Positions 1 through 8,301 of a stretch of DNA of 38,124 bases are shown piece by piece; positions within the stretch are counted from its first letter, which is position 1, and each line of letters opens with the position of its first letter. The stretch lies in contig NZ_LFIQ01000087.1 in the NCBI RefSeq assembly GCF_001189245.1, positions 37,391 through 75,514 on the forward strand. The letters run 5' to 3'. The notes below the pieces were generated by a model, which was not told the DNA's origin, made no database searches, and saw nothing but the letters and a program-made list of their open reading frames with translations. The stretch comes from Bradyrhizobium pachyrhizi. Its GTDB lineage: Bacteria > Pseudomonadota > Alphaproteobacteria > Rhizobiales > Xanthobacteraceae. Made by a program: the position numbers and the translations under genes.

Positions 1-354
1 CGTGTGCGACGCCGCGCTGCGCGGTTCCCGTTTCAGGACGTTGGACACCGCTCGCGAGACGCGCGGCCTGCGTCTGGTCTTTCGCTTGCCCTGGCCCGCC
101 TCATAGGCGTACTCCGCGCTCTTGCGAGTGGTCGCCTTGGCCGCGCCTTTCTTGGGTGGTCGAAGCGCAACGCCCGCGCGCCTCGCCTTCGACAGGCCGA
201 TTGCAATGGCCTGTTTGGAAGATCGCGCTCCGTGCTTGCCACGGCGAACGTTGCGAATTTCCTCGTGCACGAACTCGCCCGCCTGGGTGGTCGTCGACTT
301 TCCCGCGCGCCGGTCCTGTCTGGCCTTTTGCATCGTCTTTCGTTCCGGCATCAT
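1..354 (-). CDS. DUF6496 family basic protein (C-terminus cut off by the window edge)
   Basis: The frame starts at ATG 354 (or 351) on the minus strand and stays open to base 1, so the C-terminus lies outside the window. The visible 118 residues begin MMPERKTMQKARQD and continue with a central TQAGEFVHEEI segment and a KQAIAIGLSKARRAG segment. The rest is Lys/Arg/Ala-rich and probably disordered. This matches the small basic DUF6496 proteins common in Bradyrhizobium and related rhizobia, whose function is unknown. The strong positive charge suggests nucleic-acid contact, but that is inference. The gene lies downstream of ackA on the same strand, about 110 bases away, with no clear terminator between them. 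Confidence 0.75.
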   Translation of the reverse strand, partial: MMPERKTMQKARQDRRAGKSTTTQAGEFVHEEIRNVRRGKHGARSSKQAIAIGLSKARRAGVALRPPKKGAAKATTRKSAEYAYEAGQGKRKTRRRPRVSRAVSNVLKREPRSAASHT

Positions 355-462
355 CGTTCTCCCGTTGCCGATTTCGGTTTCCGGGACATCAACGTCCGGC
401 TCAAGGAAACGGTCCTTCAAGCATCGATGCGGCCACTGCCGCAGGAGCGCCTCTCGTCGATC

Positions 463-1647
463 CTAGGTTCCCGAGATCAAGGCTGCGCAGTGGCGAGCGA
501 TCGCTGCTTCCTCGTTTGTCGCCATGACGAGCACGTCCACCGAACTGTCCTCGCAAGCAATGTGCAGCTGTGCCGCGGTGTTGGCGGATGGATCGAGCTG
601 GACACCCAGCCATCCGAGTCGGTCGCAGACCTGGGTGCGAACTTCGCTCGCGTGCTCGCCGATGCCGCCGGTGAACACCAGGCATTCCAATCCGCCCAGC
701 GTGCCAGCCATCGCGGCGACCTGTTGCGCGATGCGGAACGCGAAGAGATCAACCGCTTCCTTCGCGGCGGGCTCCTGGCTTGCGAGCAGGACACGCATGT
801 CGGAGGACACGCCCGAAACGCCGAGCAGGCCCGATTGGTGATAAAGCAGCTGCTCAAGGTCGTCGACCGACATGCCGTGCCGCTGCTGGAGGTAAAGCAG
901 AACGCCCGGATCGATCGTGCCGCAACGGGTCCCCATGACCAGGCCGTCGAGAGGCGTCAGACCCATCGTGGTGTCGATGCTCCGGCCGTTGCGCATGGCG
1001 CAAAGGCTCGCGCCATTACCGAGATGCGCCACCACGGTGCGCTTCGCGGAAAACTCCGGCGAGATGTCGGCAAGGCGGCCTGCGACATATTCAAAGGAGA
1101 GGCCGTGAAAGCCGTAGCGCCGAATGCCGGCGCGTTCGAGATGTCTCGGGATCGCAAACCGATTGACGGGTGGCGCGATGCCATGATGGAACGACGTGTC
1201 GAAGCATGCGACCTGCATCAGTTCCGGCCGGATCGCGCTGATTGCCCGGATTGGCGTCAGGCAGCGAGGCTGATGCAGCGGCGCCAGCGGGGTGAGGGCG
1301 TCGAGGACGGCAAGCACCGTCCGATTGACCTCGACCGGTCGCGGAAATTCGCGGCCGCCGTGTACGACGCGATGTCCGACGGCACGCAACCGCTCGCCAA
1401 GATGATGTTCGATCCGTGCCAGGACATCGGCGAACAGCCGATCGGGCGACGCATCTGGTTCGGCTTGCTCCAACGCGAACGACGCGCGGCCGGCCGGATC
1501 GGTGAAGACCAATCGCGACGCGCCCTCGTGCTCGTCGATCTGTGCTTTGCAGAGCAGCGCAGGATCGGCATGCGAAGCATCGAAAACGCCGAACTTGATG
1601 CTCGACGAGCCGGAGTTGACGACCAGAACCGCATCGGACGTCGGCAT
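463..1647 (-). CDS. ackA: Acetate kinase
   Basis: The 394-residue protein is full length for the acetokinase family (ASKHA fold). Visible signatures are VNSGSSSIKF at the N-terminus (first phosphate-binding motif), VVHGGREF, AHLGNGASLCA, GTRCGTIDPG and FTGGIGEHASEVR near the C-terminus. It interconverts acetyl phosphate plus ADP with acetate plus ATP in the cytoplasm. The ATG lies 3 bases after the stop of the phosphoketolase gene on the same strand, so the two are almost certainly co-transcribed and probably translationally coupled. Together they turn xylulose-5-P or fructose-6-P into acetate and ATP. No phosphotransacetylase gene is visible in the window, so any link to acetyl-CoA would be encoded elsewhere. 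Confidence 0.95.
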   Translation of the reverse strand: MPTSDAVLVVNSGSSSIKFGVFDASHADPALLCKAQIDEHEGASRLVFTDPAGRASFALEQAEPDASPDRLFADVLARIEHHLGERLRAVGHRVVHGGREFPRPVEVNRTVLAVLDALTPLAPLHQPRCLTPIRAISAIRPELMQVACFDTSFHHGIAPPVNRFAIPRHLERAGIRRYGFHGLSFEYVAGRLADISPEFSAKRTVVAHLGNGASLCAMRNGRSIDTTMGLTPLDGLVMGTRCGTIDPGVLLYLQQRHGMSVDDLEQLLYHQSGLLGVSGVSSDMRVLLASQEPAAKEAVDLFAFRIAQQVAAMAGTLGGLECLVFTGGIGEHASEVRTQVCDRLGWLGVQLDPSANTAAQLHIACEDSSVDVLVMATNEEAAIARHCAALISGT

Positions 1648-1650
1648 GGC

Positions 1651-4062
1651 TCAACCGCCGGATTTGGCAGGGGTGGCGCCGGCAGTGCCGTTCGGCCAGA
1701 CCCAGTCTCGAACCTCCGGCATGTCCTCGCCATGCTCGCGCACATATCGCGCATGCGCGATCAAGGCGTTCCGGTATCCTTGCTTGATCTGTGCGGCCCT
1801 GGTGGCGAGCCCCGGCACGCGCTCGATCACCTCGATCGCGAGATGATAGCGGTCGAGCCCATTGAGAACGACCATGTCGAAAGGTGTGGTCGTCGTACCT
1901 TCCTCTACAAAGCCGCGCACGTGCATGTTGTCGTGATTGGCCCGGCCATAGGTGAGCCGGTGGATCAGATATGGGTAGCCGTGGTAGGCGAATATGACGG
2001 GGCGATCGCGCGTGAACAGGCTGTCGAAGTCGCGATCGCTGAGGCCATGAGGGTGCTGTTGCCTCGGCTGCAGCGTCATCAGGTCGACGACGTTGACCAC
2101 GCGGATATTGAGGTCGGGGAGGGCCTTGTGCAGCAGATCAACGGCGGCGAGCGTCTCCAGCGTCGGAACGTCACCCGCGCAAGCCATCACGACATCGGGC
2201 TCGCGTGTGGCATCCTCGGTTCCGGCCCACGTCCAGATGCCAATGCCGGCATCGCAATGGGTGGCGGCGTCCTGCATCGAAAGCCATTGCGCGGACGGTT
2301 GTTTGCCGGCGACGATGACATTGATCCGATCGTAGGTTCGCAGGCAGTGATCGGCGACCCATAGCAGCGTGTTGGCGTCGGGCGGGAAATAGACACGGAC
2401 GATGTCGGCTTTCTTGTTGGTGACCAGATCGACAAAGCCAGGATCCTGGTGACTGAAGCCGTTGTGATCCTGGCGCCAGACATGCGACGTCAGCAGATAG
2501 TTGAGCGAAGCGATCGAACGCCGCCACGACAATTGGCGCGAGACCTTCAGCCATTTTGCGTGCTGGTTGAACATTGAATCCACGATGTGGACGAACGCTT
2601 CATAGCAGGAGAAGAAGCCATGACGTCCGGTCAATAGATAGCCCTCCAGCCAGCCCTGGCAGAGGTGCTCGCTGAGGACTTCCATGACGCGGCCGTCTTG
2701 AGCGAGATGGACATCATACGGCTCGGTCGGCTCCATCCAGACCCGGTCGGTGGCTTCGAACACGGCATCCAGCCGGTTCGAGGCGGTTTCATCAGGCCCC
2801 ATGATGCGGAAATTGCCGGCATCCGCATTCAGCTTGAGGACATCGCGCAGGTATTTTCCGAGCTCGTGGGTCGCTGCGGCGACCGTCTGACCCGGATGCT
2901 TCACGTCGACGGCAAATGCGCGGCAATCCGGCAGCCGGAGCTCACGTTTCAAAAGGCCGCCATTGGCGTGCGGATTGGCGCCCATCCGGCGGTTCGCGGT
3001 CGGGGCGAGGGCCTGGAGCTCCGGGATCAGCGCACCATCCTTGTCGAACAGGTGCTCGGGATGGTAGCTGCGCATCCAGTCTTCAAGCAGCCTGAGATGC
3101 GCGGGGTTGTCGCGGACTTGCGCGATCGGTACCTGGTGCGCGCGCCAAAAGCCCTCGACTTTGAGCCCGTCGACCTCCTTCGGACCGGTCCAGCCCTTCG
3201 GACTGCGCAGCACGATCATCGGCCAGCGCGGCCGCTCCGATCGTTTGCCGCCTCGCGCCTCGGTTTGGATCTTGTGAATTGCCGCAAGCGCGTCATCGAG
3301 GGCGGCAGCCATGGCGCGATGCATCGGCATCGGATCGTCGCCCTCGACGAAAAGCGGCTCATGTCCGTAGCCGCGAAAGAGGCTGCGGATTTCCTCGTCG
3401 CCCATCCGCCCGAGCACCGTCGGATTGGCGATCTTGTAGCCGTTGAGATGCAGGATCGGCAGCACCGCTCCGTCACGCGCGGGATTCAGGAACTTGTTCG
3501 AGTGCCACGATGCAGCAAGCGGACCGGTTTCCGCCTCGCCGTCGCCGACGACGCAGGCCACGATCAGATCCGGATTGTCGAACGCCGCGCCATAGGCGTG
3601 GACCAGCGAATAGCCGAGCTCGCCACCTTCATGAATGGAGCCGGGCGTTTCCGGTGCCGCGTGGCTTGGGATACCGCCGGGGAAGGAAAACTGCCGGAAC
3701 AGTTTGCGCAGACCGTCCGCGTCTCGGCCGATGTCGGGATAGATCTCGCTGTAGGTGCCTTCGAGATAAGTGTTCGCCACCATGCCCGGACCGCCATGTC
3801 CGGGACCGCAAATGTAGATGACGTTGAGATCAAGCGCGCGAATGACCCGGTTGAGATGGGCATAGACGAAATTCAGGCCCGGCGTGGTGCCCCAATGGCC
3901 GAGCAGGCGGGGCTTGATGTGTTCCTTGCGCAGCGGCTCGCCGAGCAGCGGATTGTCGAGAAGATAGATCTGGCCGACCGAAAGGTAATTGGCGGCGCGC
4001 CAGTAGCGGTCGAGCAGGTCGAGATTGCTGGCGGTCGTTCTTTGTTCGATCGTTGCCTTCAT
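1651..4062 (-). CDS. xfp: Xylulose-5-phosphate/fructose-6-phosphate phosphoketolase
   Basis: This 803-residue thiamine-diphosphate enzyme cleaves xylulose-5-P and/or fructose-6-P with phosphate to acetyl phosphate plus glyceraldehyde-3-P or erythrose-4-P. Family signatures include [20 protein letters not shown], the ThDP/Mg motif [16 protein letters not shown] and the C-terminal-half [14 protein letters not shown]. The length is normal for the family (about 790-825). The start at 4062 is preferred over an in-frame codon at 4086 because GGAAGGAG (minus strand, 4078-4071) sits 8 bases upstream of it. It is the first gene of a two-gene unit with ackA. No FixK/FNR box or general stress promoter was recognised upstream. 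Substrate preference (Xu5P only or dual) cannot be read from the sequence. Confidence 0.95.
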   Translation of the reverse strand: MKATIEQRTTASNLDLLDRYWRAANYLSVGQIYLLDNPLLGEPLRKEHIKPRLLGHWGTTPGLNFVYAHLNRVIRALDLNVIYICGPGHGGPGMVANTYLEGTYSEIYPDIGRDADGLRKLFRQFSFPGGIPSHAAPETPGSIHEGGELGYSLVHAYGAAFDNPDLIVACVVGDGEAETGPLAASWHSNKFLNPARDGAVLPILHLNGYKIANPTVLGRMGDEEIRSLFRGYGHEPLFVEGDDPMPMHRAMAAALDDALAAIHKIQTEARGGKRSERPRWPMIVLRSPKGWTGPKEVDGLKVEGFWRAHQVPIAQVRDNPAHLRLLEDWMRSYHPEHLFDKDGALIPELQALAPTANRRMGANPHANGGLLKRELRLPDCRAFAVDVKHPGQTVAAATHELGKYLRDVLKLNADAGNFRIMGPDETASNRLDAVFEATDRVWMEPTEPYDVHLAQDGRVMEVLSEHLCQGWLEGYLLTGRHGFFSCYEAFVHIVDSMFNQHAKWLKVSRQLSWRRSIASLNYLLTSHVWRQDHNGFSHQDPGFVDLVTNKKADIVRVYFPPDANTLLWVADHCLRTYDRINVIVAGKQPSAQWLSMQDAATHCDAGIGIWTWAGTEDATREPDVVMACAGDVPTLETLAAVDLLHKALPDLNIRVVNVVDLMTLQPRQQHPHGLSDRDFDSLFTRDRPVIFAYHGYPYLIHRLTYGRANHDNMHVRGFVEEGTTTTPFDMVVLNGLDRYHLAIEVIERVPGLATRAAQIKQGYRNALIAHARYVREHGEDMPEVRDWVWPNGTAGATPAKSGG

Positions 4063-4446
4063 GGAGCCAACTCCTTCCCAAAACAATCACAACAGCTACA
4101 GGTTGATCCGTCCGGTGATGATCGTGCTCGACTGATGGCGAGGCCGGGCGGGACGTCGGGCAGCGATAGTGGCGGCGGTTCTTGGCTGATGCATTGCGTT
4201 CGCCGGCTCCAACCGCAGGCGCCGATCCTCGTTCCTTCCTTTGCCGCCTTGGAGCGGCGCATCCGCACAGCCTAGCGGTGACGGCGACTGATTTGTTCTT
4301 CGACATCGGCAAACAAGGCATCTCCGGGCGGGATCACCGATCTCTCATATGTAAATGCCGGAACCAGGCAGAGAGATGACAAGCGACAGCGAATGATGTT
4401 TCGACCGCGATTCGATATCCGCCATAGTCAGCCGAAGGTACAGTTG
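4063..4446. other. Intergenic region between xfp and the next plus-strand gene
   Basis: This stretch of about 380 bases must contain the xfp promoter (minus strand). The only clear site is the xfp ribosome-binding site at 4071-4078. I looked for a TTGAT-N4-ATCAA (FNR/FixK) box and a GGAAC-N16/17-CGTT stress promoter on the minus strand and found neither. The open frames that cross it look like continuations of shadows. Confidence 0.5.
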
Positions 4447-4539
4447 ATGAATCTCATCGACCGCTACTTTTTCGCAGCAACGATGACCGTGACAATTGTA
4501 CTCTGGCTGTACCTTGGGTTGCTGGTGGCCGGTAGCTGA
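4447..4539 (+). CDS. Tiny single-pass membrane protein (30 aa)
   Basis: The ATG at 4447 opens a 30-residue frame, MNLIDRYFF, then a hydrophobic run of about 20 residues (TVTIVLWLYLGLLVAG) and TGA at 4537-4539. It is a predicted single transmembrane helix with a short N-terminal tail. GAAGG lies about 10 bases upstream as a plausible ribosome-binding site. Its size and form resemble the other tiny membrane proteins of this window at 14157, 18126, 36205 and 36396. Function is unknown. A chance hydrophobic ORF cannot be excluded. Confidence 0.4.
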   Translation: MNLIDRYFFAATMTVTIVLWLYLGLLVAGS

Positions 4540-4647
4540 CGGCGTGTGCCTGAAAACGGGACCAGTCCCACCTCGGCGTCGAAATACCCCGCCCTCTGAA
4601 ATAGGCCATAGTCGCTGTCCTGAAGGTGCGCGGAACGGCGCGCGTCG

Positions 4648-4673
4648 GGAAACCCAACCAGCGCGACAACGTT
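4648..4673 (+). promoter_or_regulatory. Possible EcfG-type promoter (one mismatch) before a response regulator
   Basis: GGAAA at 4648-4652, 17 bases, then CGTT at 4670-4673. The consensus for the alphaproteobacterial general stress sigma factor is GGAAC-N16/17-CGTT, so the -35 box has one mismatch. The -10 ends 39 bases before the response-regulator start at 4713. Weak on its own. It is listed because better matches occur elsewhere in the window. Confidence 0.3.
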
Positions 4674-4712
4674 AACACCTCGATCATCCGCGCAACTGGC
4701 AGAGGTGCTGCT

Positions 4713-5060
4713 ATGCGTACGATCTTGATCGTGGAAGACGAGTATTTCATTGCCGATGACTGTGCCGCGCTGGCACGACAGGCCGGCTATCACGTCGTCG
4801 GCCCGTTCGCTTCGATCGACGAAGCCCGCCCGCACGCTTCCGGAGCCTCTGGCGCGCTGATCGACATCAACGTCAATGGAACCTCGTCCTACAAGTTGAT
4901 CGATGCCCTGCTTGCGATGGGAACACCGGTCACCCTGTACACCGGCTACGACGCCAGCACGCTGCCCGAGAAGTATGCGCATCTCCCGGTGGTGACCAAG
5001 CCGCGCGGGTGTGCGGAAGCTCTCGGGATGCTGTGCAAGCAGATGAACGTCGCCGGATAG
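4713..5060 (+). CDS. Single-domain response regulator (CheY-like receiver)
   Basis: The 115-residue protein is a receiver domain alone, with no output domain. It starts MRTILIVEDEYFIADD with the acidic Asp pocket (EDE). The phospho-acceptor Asp lies in GALIDINVNG, the conserved Thr in VTLYTGYD and the conserved Lys in VVTKPRG, so all receiver residues are present. The start at 4713 is supported by AGAGG about 8 bases upstream. An in-frame upstream ATG at 4626 has no such site. The N-terminus is nearly the same as that of the regulator encoded at 6768-7193 (IVEDEYFLADD), so the two are paralogues. Such regulators usually pair with HWE or HisKA_2 kinases, and one is encoded at 8917-12105. The pairing is inference. 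Confidence 0.85.
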   Translation: MRTILIVEDEYFIADDCAALARQAGYHVVGPFASIDEARPHASGASGALIDINVNGTSSYKLIDALLAMGTPVTLYTGYDASTLPEKYAHLPVVTKPRGCAEALGMLCKQMNVAG

Positions 5061-5440
5061 CTGGCGAGCTGAACGCTGATCGATGGGCGCGCCGGGATGC
5101 GCAGCGGCGTTGGGTCCCGGCCCCCCGTGCGCAATGGCACCAAAGAGAATGAGAGCTCGCTGCTCTTTCCACACGTCGTCCCTGCGAAAGCAGGGACCCA
5201 TAACCACAGGGCTGCGTTGTTGACACAGGCTGTGGCTCCAGCACAGCAAGCCAACTGACGTCGGCGGCTACGCAGGGACGACACCGCATGTTTTGCGCTG
5301 TGGTTCCCAACACAGCACTTTGTTGGCAACTTTCCTGGCCGAGGTTTGTTGTCTCCTCATCATCGGCCAAGGCTCTGCCGTAGGCGTCGGTGGCTGAGAG
5401 ACCGATTGTGCTCCCGCCTGCATAACCAGGGAGCGCGCCC
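5061..5440. other. Intergenic region carrying a palindromic repeat element
   Basis: About 380 bases with no convincing gene. The middle holds the inverted-repeat element at 5175-5282. AGAGC...GCTCT at 5152-5166 is a weak hairpin that could end the response-regulator transcript. The last part must hold the promoter of the gene at 5441, but no consensus is obvious. Confidence 0.6.
5175..5282. repeat. Palindromic intergenic repeat element (Bradyrhizobium-type)
   Basis: The element is bounded by a perfect 12-base inverted repeat: GTCGTCCCTGCG at 5175-5186 and CGCAGGGACGAC at 5271-5282. The left end also folds as a local hairpin, CCCTGC-GAAA-GCAGGG (5180-5195), followed by CCCATAACCACAGG. I recognise the sequence around 5175-5210 as resembling an intergenic repeat scattered through Bradyrhizobium genomes. 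That is from memory and not a search result. It encodes nothing and was probably mobilised in trans or acts as an RNA structure. Confidence 0.7.
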
Positions 5441-5635
5441 ATGCCCAACGAGCGGCACATCTATCGCCTTTCCAATTCCCACGATCCGGATCTGGACGAT
5501 GCCCGGCGGACGAGCCGGGTCGTCGGCCACGCACGCAAACTCCTCGCCGAAAGTCCCGCCAGCACGTTTCTGGGCCGTAAAACGCAGGAACCCTTTCCGC
5601 AAGAGGAAAGCCAGTACGGGAACCTGAAATCCTAA
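5441..5635 (+). CDS. Small hypothetical protein (64 aa)
   Basis: The frame starts MPNERHIYRLSNSHDP and is hydrophilic, with acidic and basic residues mixed and no transmembrane segment or signal peptide. AGGGAG lies 7-12 bases before the ATG and supports the start. The stop lies inside the spacer of a stress-type promoter (5619-5643) that serves the next small gene. No domain is recognised. The sequence looks like a soluble, partly disordered rhizobial hypothetical protein. Confidence 0.6.
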   Translation: MPNERHIYRLSNSHDPDLDDARRTSRVVGHARKLLAESPASTFLGRKTQEPFPQEESQYGNLKS

Positions 5636-5643
5636 CTTGCGTT
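5619..5643 (+). promoter_or_regulatory. EcfG-type general stress promoter
   Basis: GGAAC at 5619-5623, a 16-base spacer, and CGTT at 5640-5643 match the alphaproteobacterial EcfG consensus exactly. It overlaps the 3' end of the gene at 5441. The -10 ends 28 bases before the ATG at 5672, a good distance for that gene. Confidence 0.6.
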
Positions 5644-5671
5644 GCTTTCGCAACCTTGCGGAGGCGGAACC

Positions 5672-5782
5672 ATGCGGGATGGCAATTACGGGGACCAGCT
5701 CGCCAACTATCAGGCTATGGAGCCCGCATCGATGCGAGCGCCGAACGTGCGCTCGAACAATTTTCGAAGTCTCATGGACTGA
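5672..5782 (+). CDS. Tiny soluble hypothetical protein (36 aa)
   Basis: ATG 5672 opens a 36-residue frame beginning MRDGNYGDQLANYQAM and ending with TGA at 5780-5782. A strong GGAGG lies about 9 bases upstream, and an exact EcfG-type promoter ends 28 bases upstream. Both support expression. The product is hydrophilic with no membrane segment. No family is recognised. It is easy to miss in automatic annotation because of its size. Confidence 0.5.
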   Translation: MRDGNYGDQLANYQAMEPASMRAPNVRSNNFRSLMD

Positions 5783-5871
5783 TATGTTTGTCGCACCGCT
5801 TGCTGGGTAAACCTGCCCCCGACTTATCCCATGACAGGGCGGACGCAGCGATCGAGTGGCATGTTTCGCCG

Positions 5872-6051
5872 ATGATCGATCCCCTGTTCGCCCGCGCTCA
5901 GCTTGCCATCGAAGAAAGTCACACTTTGCGCGCACAAAAGAAATCGCTCGCCGATCAGCGAGACGATCAGCTTGCCGAGCTGCGGCAATCGGTGCGTAAT
6001 TCCGCGAGCGCGCGCATGGAGATCAAAGCTCACCGCGACAACAGCACGTAG
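5872..6051 (+). CDS. Small helical/coiled-coil hypothetical protein (59 aa)
   Basis: From ATG 5872 the product begins MIDPLFARAQLAIEESHTLR and continues as a charged, probably all-helical chain rich in Glu, Arg, Gln and Ala, ending at 6051. A longer in-frame start at 5656 exists, but it would overlap the better-supported 36-residue gene in another frame and gives a non-helical N-terminus. No strong ribosome-binding site is visible at 5872, so the start is uncertain. Function is unknown. It resembles the helical proteins encoded at 6469 and 8301. Confidence 0.5.
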   Translation: MIDPLFARAQLAIEESHTLRAQKKSLADQRDDQLAELRQSVRNSASARMEIKAHRDNST

Positions 6052-6160
6052 GGCTCTCGCTGGTGGGGCCGGGCACGGGCAATGTCCCGATCGGTCGGTA
6101 GGCCGACCAAAGCGGGATGAGATTAGGTTGAATCGTCATCGCGCCTTAGCTCCTTGTTTG

Positions 6161-6207
6161 AGCATGATCTTTTCGGAAAACCGCTTCGCACTTTTCCGGA
6201 TCATGCT
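6161..6207. repeat. Palindromic intergenic repeat with long hairpin
   Basis: AGCATGATC (6161-6169) pairs with GATCATGCT (6199-6207), and CGGAAAA (6174-6180) pairs with TTTTCCG (6192-6198) around an 11-base loop containing CCGCTTCGCAC. I recognise it as a very common Bradyrhizobium/Rhodopseudomonas intergenic palindrome (from memory, not searched). Its right end abuts the stop codon of the minus-strand gene at 6208-6393, so it may serve as that gene's 3' hairpin. Confidence 0.7.
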
Positions 6208-6393
6208 TTAGCGGGCTTTGATGAAGCGTTCGAGAAGCGCAGAGAATTCGTAGCTCAGCGCCAATCGTCGCCAGGATCGCGCCAACAATTCGTAATCCTT
6301 GCGCGTCGTTTCGACGCTGGATGTCGAGGCCTTGCGGTCGGCTTCGTCGGCCAGTTGCCGGCATTCCGCGATCCGATCTGTTGAATCGTGCAG
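6208..6393 (-). CDS. Small helical hypothetical protein with apparent CTG start (61 aa)
   Basis: Minus-strand frame reading HDSTDRIAECRQLADEADRK, then a helical stretch and LARSWRRLALSYEFSALLER near the end. This resembles a widespread rhizobial family of 60-100-residue helical proteins with an 'LA..W..LA.SYEF...LE.F' C-terminus. The frame contains no ATG, GTG or TTG between the upstream in-frame stop and the conserved region. The only candidate start is CTG at 6393-6391, placed 9 bases after an excellent AGGAAGG (6409-6403). Either CTG is the real start, or the gene lost its start and is decaying. The stop TAA at 6210-6208 touches the palindromic repeat. Confidence 0.5.
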   Translation of the reverse strand: MHDSTDRIAECRQLADEADRKASTSSVETTRKDYELLARSWRRLALSYEFSALLERFIKAR

Positions 6394-6468
6394 TGTCGCT
6401 GTCCTTCCTGAAAACGATGGGAGGATGCGTCACGCCGCCGGTTCGCCGGAGATCGTTAGCCGAGACAA

Positions 6469-6648
6469 TCAGACAATATGAGCGTCACCAGGCCTCAAGG
6501 TCCTGAGTTGCGCGACGACGAGGCGCAACTCGTCTGCCAATTGGGCGTTACGGATGCGGGTTTCCGTGACGGTCGAGAGGTCGGCGATCAGCGCGCGTTC
6601 TGCGGCCGTCTGCTCCAGCAGCTCGATACGTCTTTCGATCTCGGTCAT
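6469..6648 (-). CDS. Small coiled-coil hypothetical protein (59 aa)
   Basis: The ATG at 6648 opens MTEIERRIELLEQTAAERAL and continues through a segment with leucines at heptad-like spacing (LADELRLVVAQLRTLRPG). The whole chain is predicted helical, likely a dimerising coiled coil. A G-rich GGGGG lies about 8 bases upstream. It is followed on the same strand by the 61-residue gene at 6208-6393 after 75 bases. No family is recognised. Function is unknown. Confidence 0.55.
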   Translation of the reverse strand: MTEIERRIELLEQTAAERALIADLSTVTETRIRNAQLADELRLVVAQLRTLRPGDAHIV

Positions 6649-6767
6649 TACGCACCCCCGTCCGATATCGTCACTGCAGTATCGTGAGGCTCTCTGCAGA
6701 TCTCCGCACTAACATTTGCAAATGCTCGAGCGGATATTCGCGCCCGGAGGCGTCGTGAGACGGGTGG

Positions 6768-7193
6768 TCAAGCCTGCGGATCAATCTGGTTCATGGGATC
6801 GCCGTGCAGGATCATGCCGGCGAGCCCGTGCGCCATGGCGCGATGATCGAACGGTTTCTCCCACAGCGGGACGTCCGCGAACTCGGTGCTCAGCGCGATC
6901 TTGTCGTATCCCGAGGTGAACACGATCGGCACGCCGCGCGCCTGCAGCTCGCGCGCAACCGGATAAATCATCTGCTTGCGGATGTTTACGTCGAGCACCG
7001 CACCATCGATCACGCCGCCATCGTGAAGGATACGAAGCGCATCGTCGATGTCGCCGGCCGGCCCGGCGATATCGGCACCGAGCGCGCGCAGCGCGCTGCG
7101 CATGTCGTCGGCAAGGAAATATTCGTCTTCGACGATCAGGACGCGCCGTCCGGTCAGGAGTGAGCGTTCGCGCAAAGGTGCAAATTCAGACAT
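6768..7193 (-). CDS. Single-domain response regulator (CheY-like receiver)
   Basis: The 141-residue product has an N-terminal tail of about 16 residues (MSEFAPLRERSLLTGR) and one receiver domain: VLIVEDEYFLADD acidic pocket, phospho-acceptor Asp in GAVLDVNI, Thr in VFTSGYD and Lys in WEKPFD. No output domain follows. The start at 7193 gives a normal receiver; in-frame starts further upstream lack support. It is divergent from the CheB gene at 7291, with about 97 bases shared between them. It is a close paralogue of the regulator at 4713-5060 by its N-terminal motif. It may relay phosphate from, or compete for, the HWE kinase at 8917. Confidence 0.85.
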   Translation of the reverse strand: MSEFAPLRERSLLTGRRVLIVEDEYFLADDMRSALRALGADIAGPAGDIDDALRILHDGGVIDGAVLDVNIRKQMIYPVARELQARGVPIVFTSGYDKIALSTEFADVPLWEKPFDHRAMAHGLAGMILHGDPMNQIDPQA

Positions 7194-7290
7194 GTCGATT
7201 CCGGCCGTACCCGGCGTGATATCGTCGCAAAATTGGAACATAGGACGAATGCTCGTCTTGTTGCAAATAATGTCGGAAAAGGCAGGTTCC

Positions 7291-8301
7291 ATGTCCAATC
7301 GCGACATCATCGTCATCGGCGGTTCGGCTGGGGCGACGGCACCGTTGAAGCAGATTTTGGGCCGACTGCCGACGGACCTGCCGGCCGCGGTCTTCGTCGT
7401 ATTGCACATACCGTCCCACGGCATCGGCATTCTCTCCACGGTCGCGAGCGCCGCCGGCAAGCTGCCGGTCCGGCAGGCGGAAAGCGGCATGGTCATCGAA
7501 AATGGTCACGTCTATCTGGCGGCGCCGGACCACCATCTGCTGATCCAGGACGGCCACCTGATGCTCGGCCGCGGGCCACGCGAAAATCTGGTCCGGCCGG
7601 CGATCGACGCGCTGTTTCGCTCGGCCGCACTGCACTACGGACCGCGGGTGATCGGCGTCGTGCTTAGCGGCCTGCTGTCCGACGGCGCGGCGGGCCTGAA
7701 CGCGATCAAGCGCTGCGGTGGAGTTGCGCTGGTTCAGGAGCCCCGGGACGCGATGTCCGACGAAATGCCGCTCAGGGCCTTGGAGGCGACCACGGTCGAT
7801 CTCTGTATCCCGGGTGCACGGCTTGGCGATGTGCTGTCCGAACTGGCCCGGGAACGGGCCGGCGCGGTGCTGCCGATCCCGCCCGAGATCGTGCTGGAGG
7901 TGAAGATCGCGGCGGGCGAGCGCGTCGGCAGCGATACGCTGGTCGAAATTGCCGATCCCGCGCCCCTGACCTGTCCAGGGTGCGGCGGCGTCCTTTCCGA
8001 GCTCAAGGTGGGGCACCCGCTGCGATTTCGCTGTCAGGTCGGTCACGCCTATACGGCCGACGCGCTCGCCAAGGAGCAGGAAGGCCGGGTCGACGAGGCG
8101 CTCCGGGTCGCGCTCCGCATCATCGAGGAGCGCGCCGAACTGGTGCACCGCATGGCCGATGACGGCCGCCAGAGCGGTCGCCCGGCGATCGCGCAAATGT
8201 ATGACGCGCGCGCCGCTGAATACCGCGAATACGCCGATATGATCCGGCGAGTCATGCTACAATCACTCGATCCGAAACGACCGGCGCGGAAGGAACCGTG
8301 A
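7291..8301 (+). CDS. CheB-type protein-glutamate methylesterase (stand-alone, with C-terminal Cys ribbon)
   Basis: The 336-residue protein is a CheB catalytic domain without the usual N-terminal receiver. The Ser-His-Asp triad is visible: Ser12 in IGGSAGA, His39 in VVLHIPSH and Asp131 in SGLLSDGAAGL. A C-terminal extension has CPGCGG (about residue 229) and a later FRCQVGHAYT, which could form a zinc ribbon, followed by a helical tail. CheB enzymes remove methyl esters from, or deamidate, chemoreceptor glutamates; the substrate here is unknown because no receptor is nearby. The start at 7291 is preferred over an in-frame ATG at 7270 because AAGGCAGG precedes it. The stop overlaps the next ATG (TGATG at 8299-8303), so the two genes are coupled. 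Confidence 0.88.
   Translation: MSNRDIIVIGGSAGATAPLKQILGRLPTDLPAAVFVVLHIPSHGIGILSTVASAAGKLPVRQAESGMVIENGHVYLAAPDHHLLIQDGHLMLGRGPRENLVRPAIDALFRSAALHYGPRVIGVVLSGLLSDGAAGLNAIKRCGGVALVQEPRDAMSDEMPLRALEATTVDLCIPGARLGDVLSELARERAGAVLPIPPEIVLEVKIAAGERVGSDTLVEIADPAPLTCPGCGGVLSELKVGHPLRFRCQVGHAYTADALAKEQEGRVDEALRVALRIIEERAELVHRMADDGRQSGRPAIAQMYDARAAEYREYADMIRRVMLQSLDPKRPARKEP

Noticed and set aside
4..2364. 786-codon plus-strand open frame
   Set aside because: It runs antisense to ackA and xfp, both of which have complete family motifs; it is a high-GC mirror frame.
4081..4140. FNR/FixK box upstream of xfp
   Set aside because: A TTGAT half site is present, but the second half (ATCAA at the right spacing) is missing.
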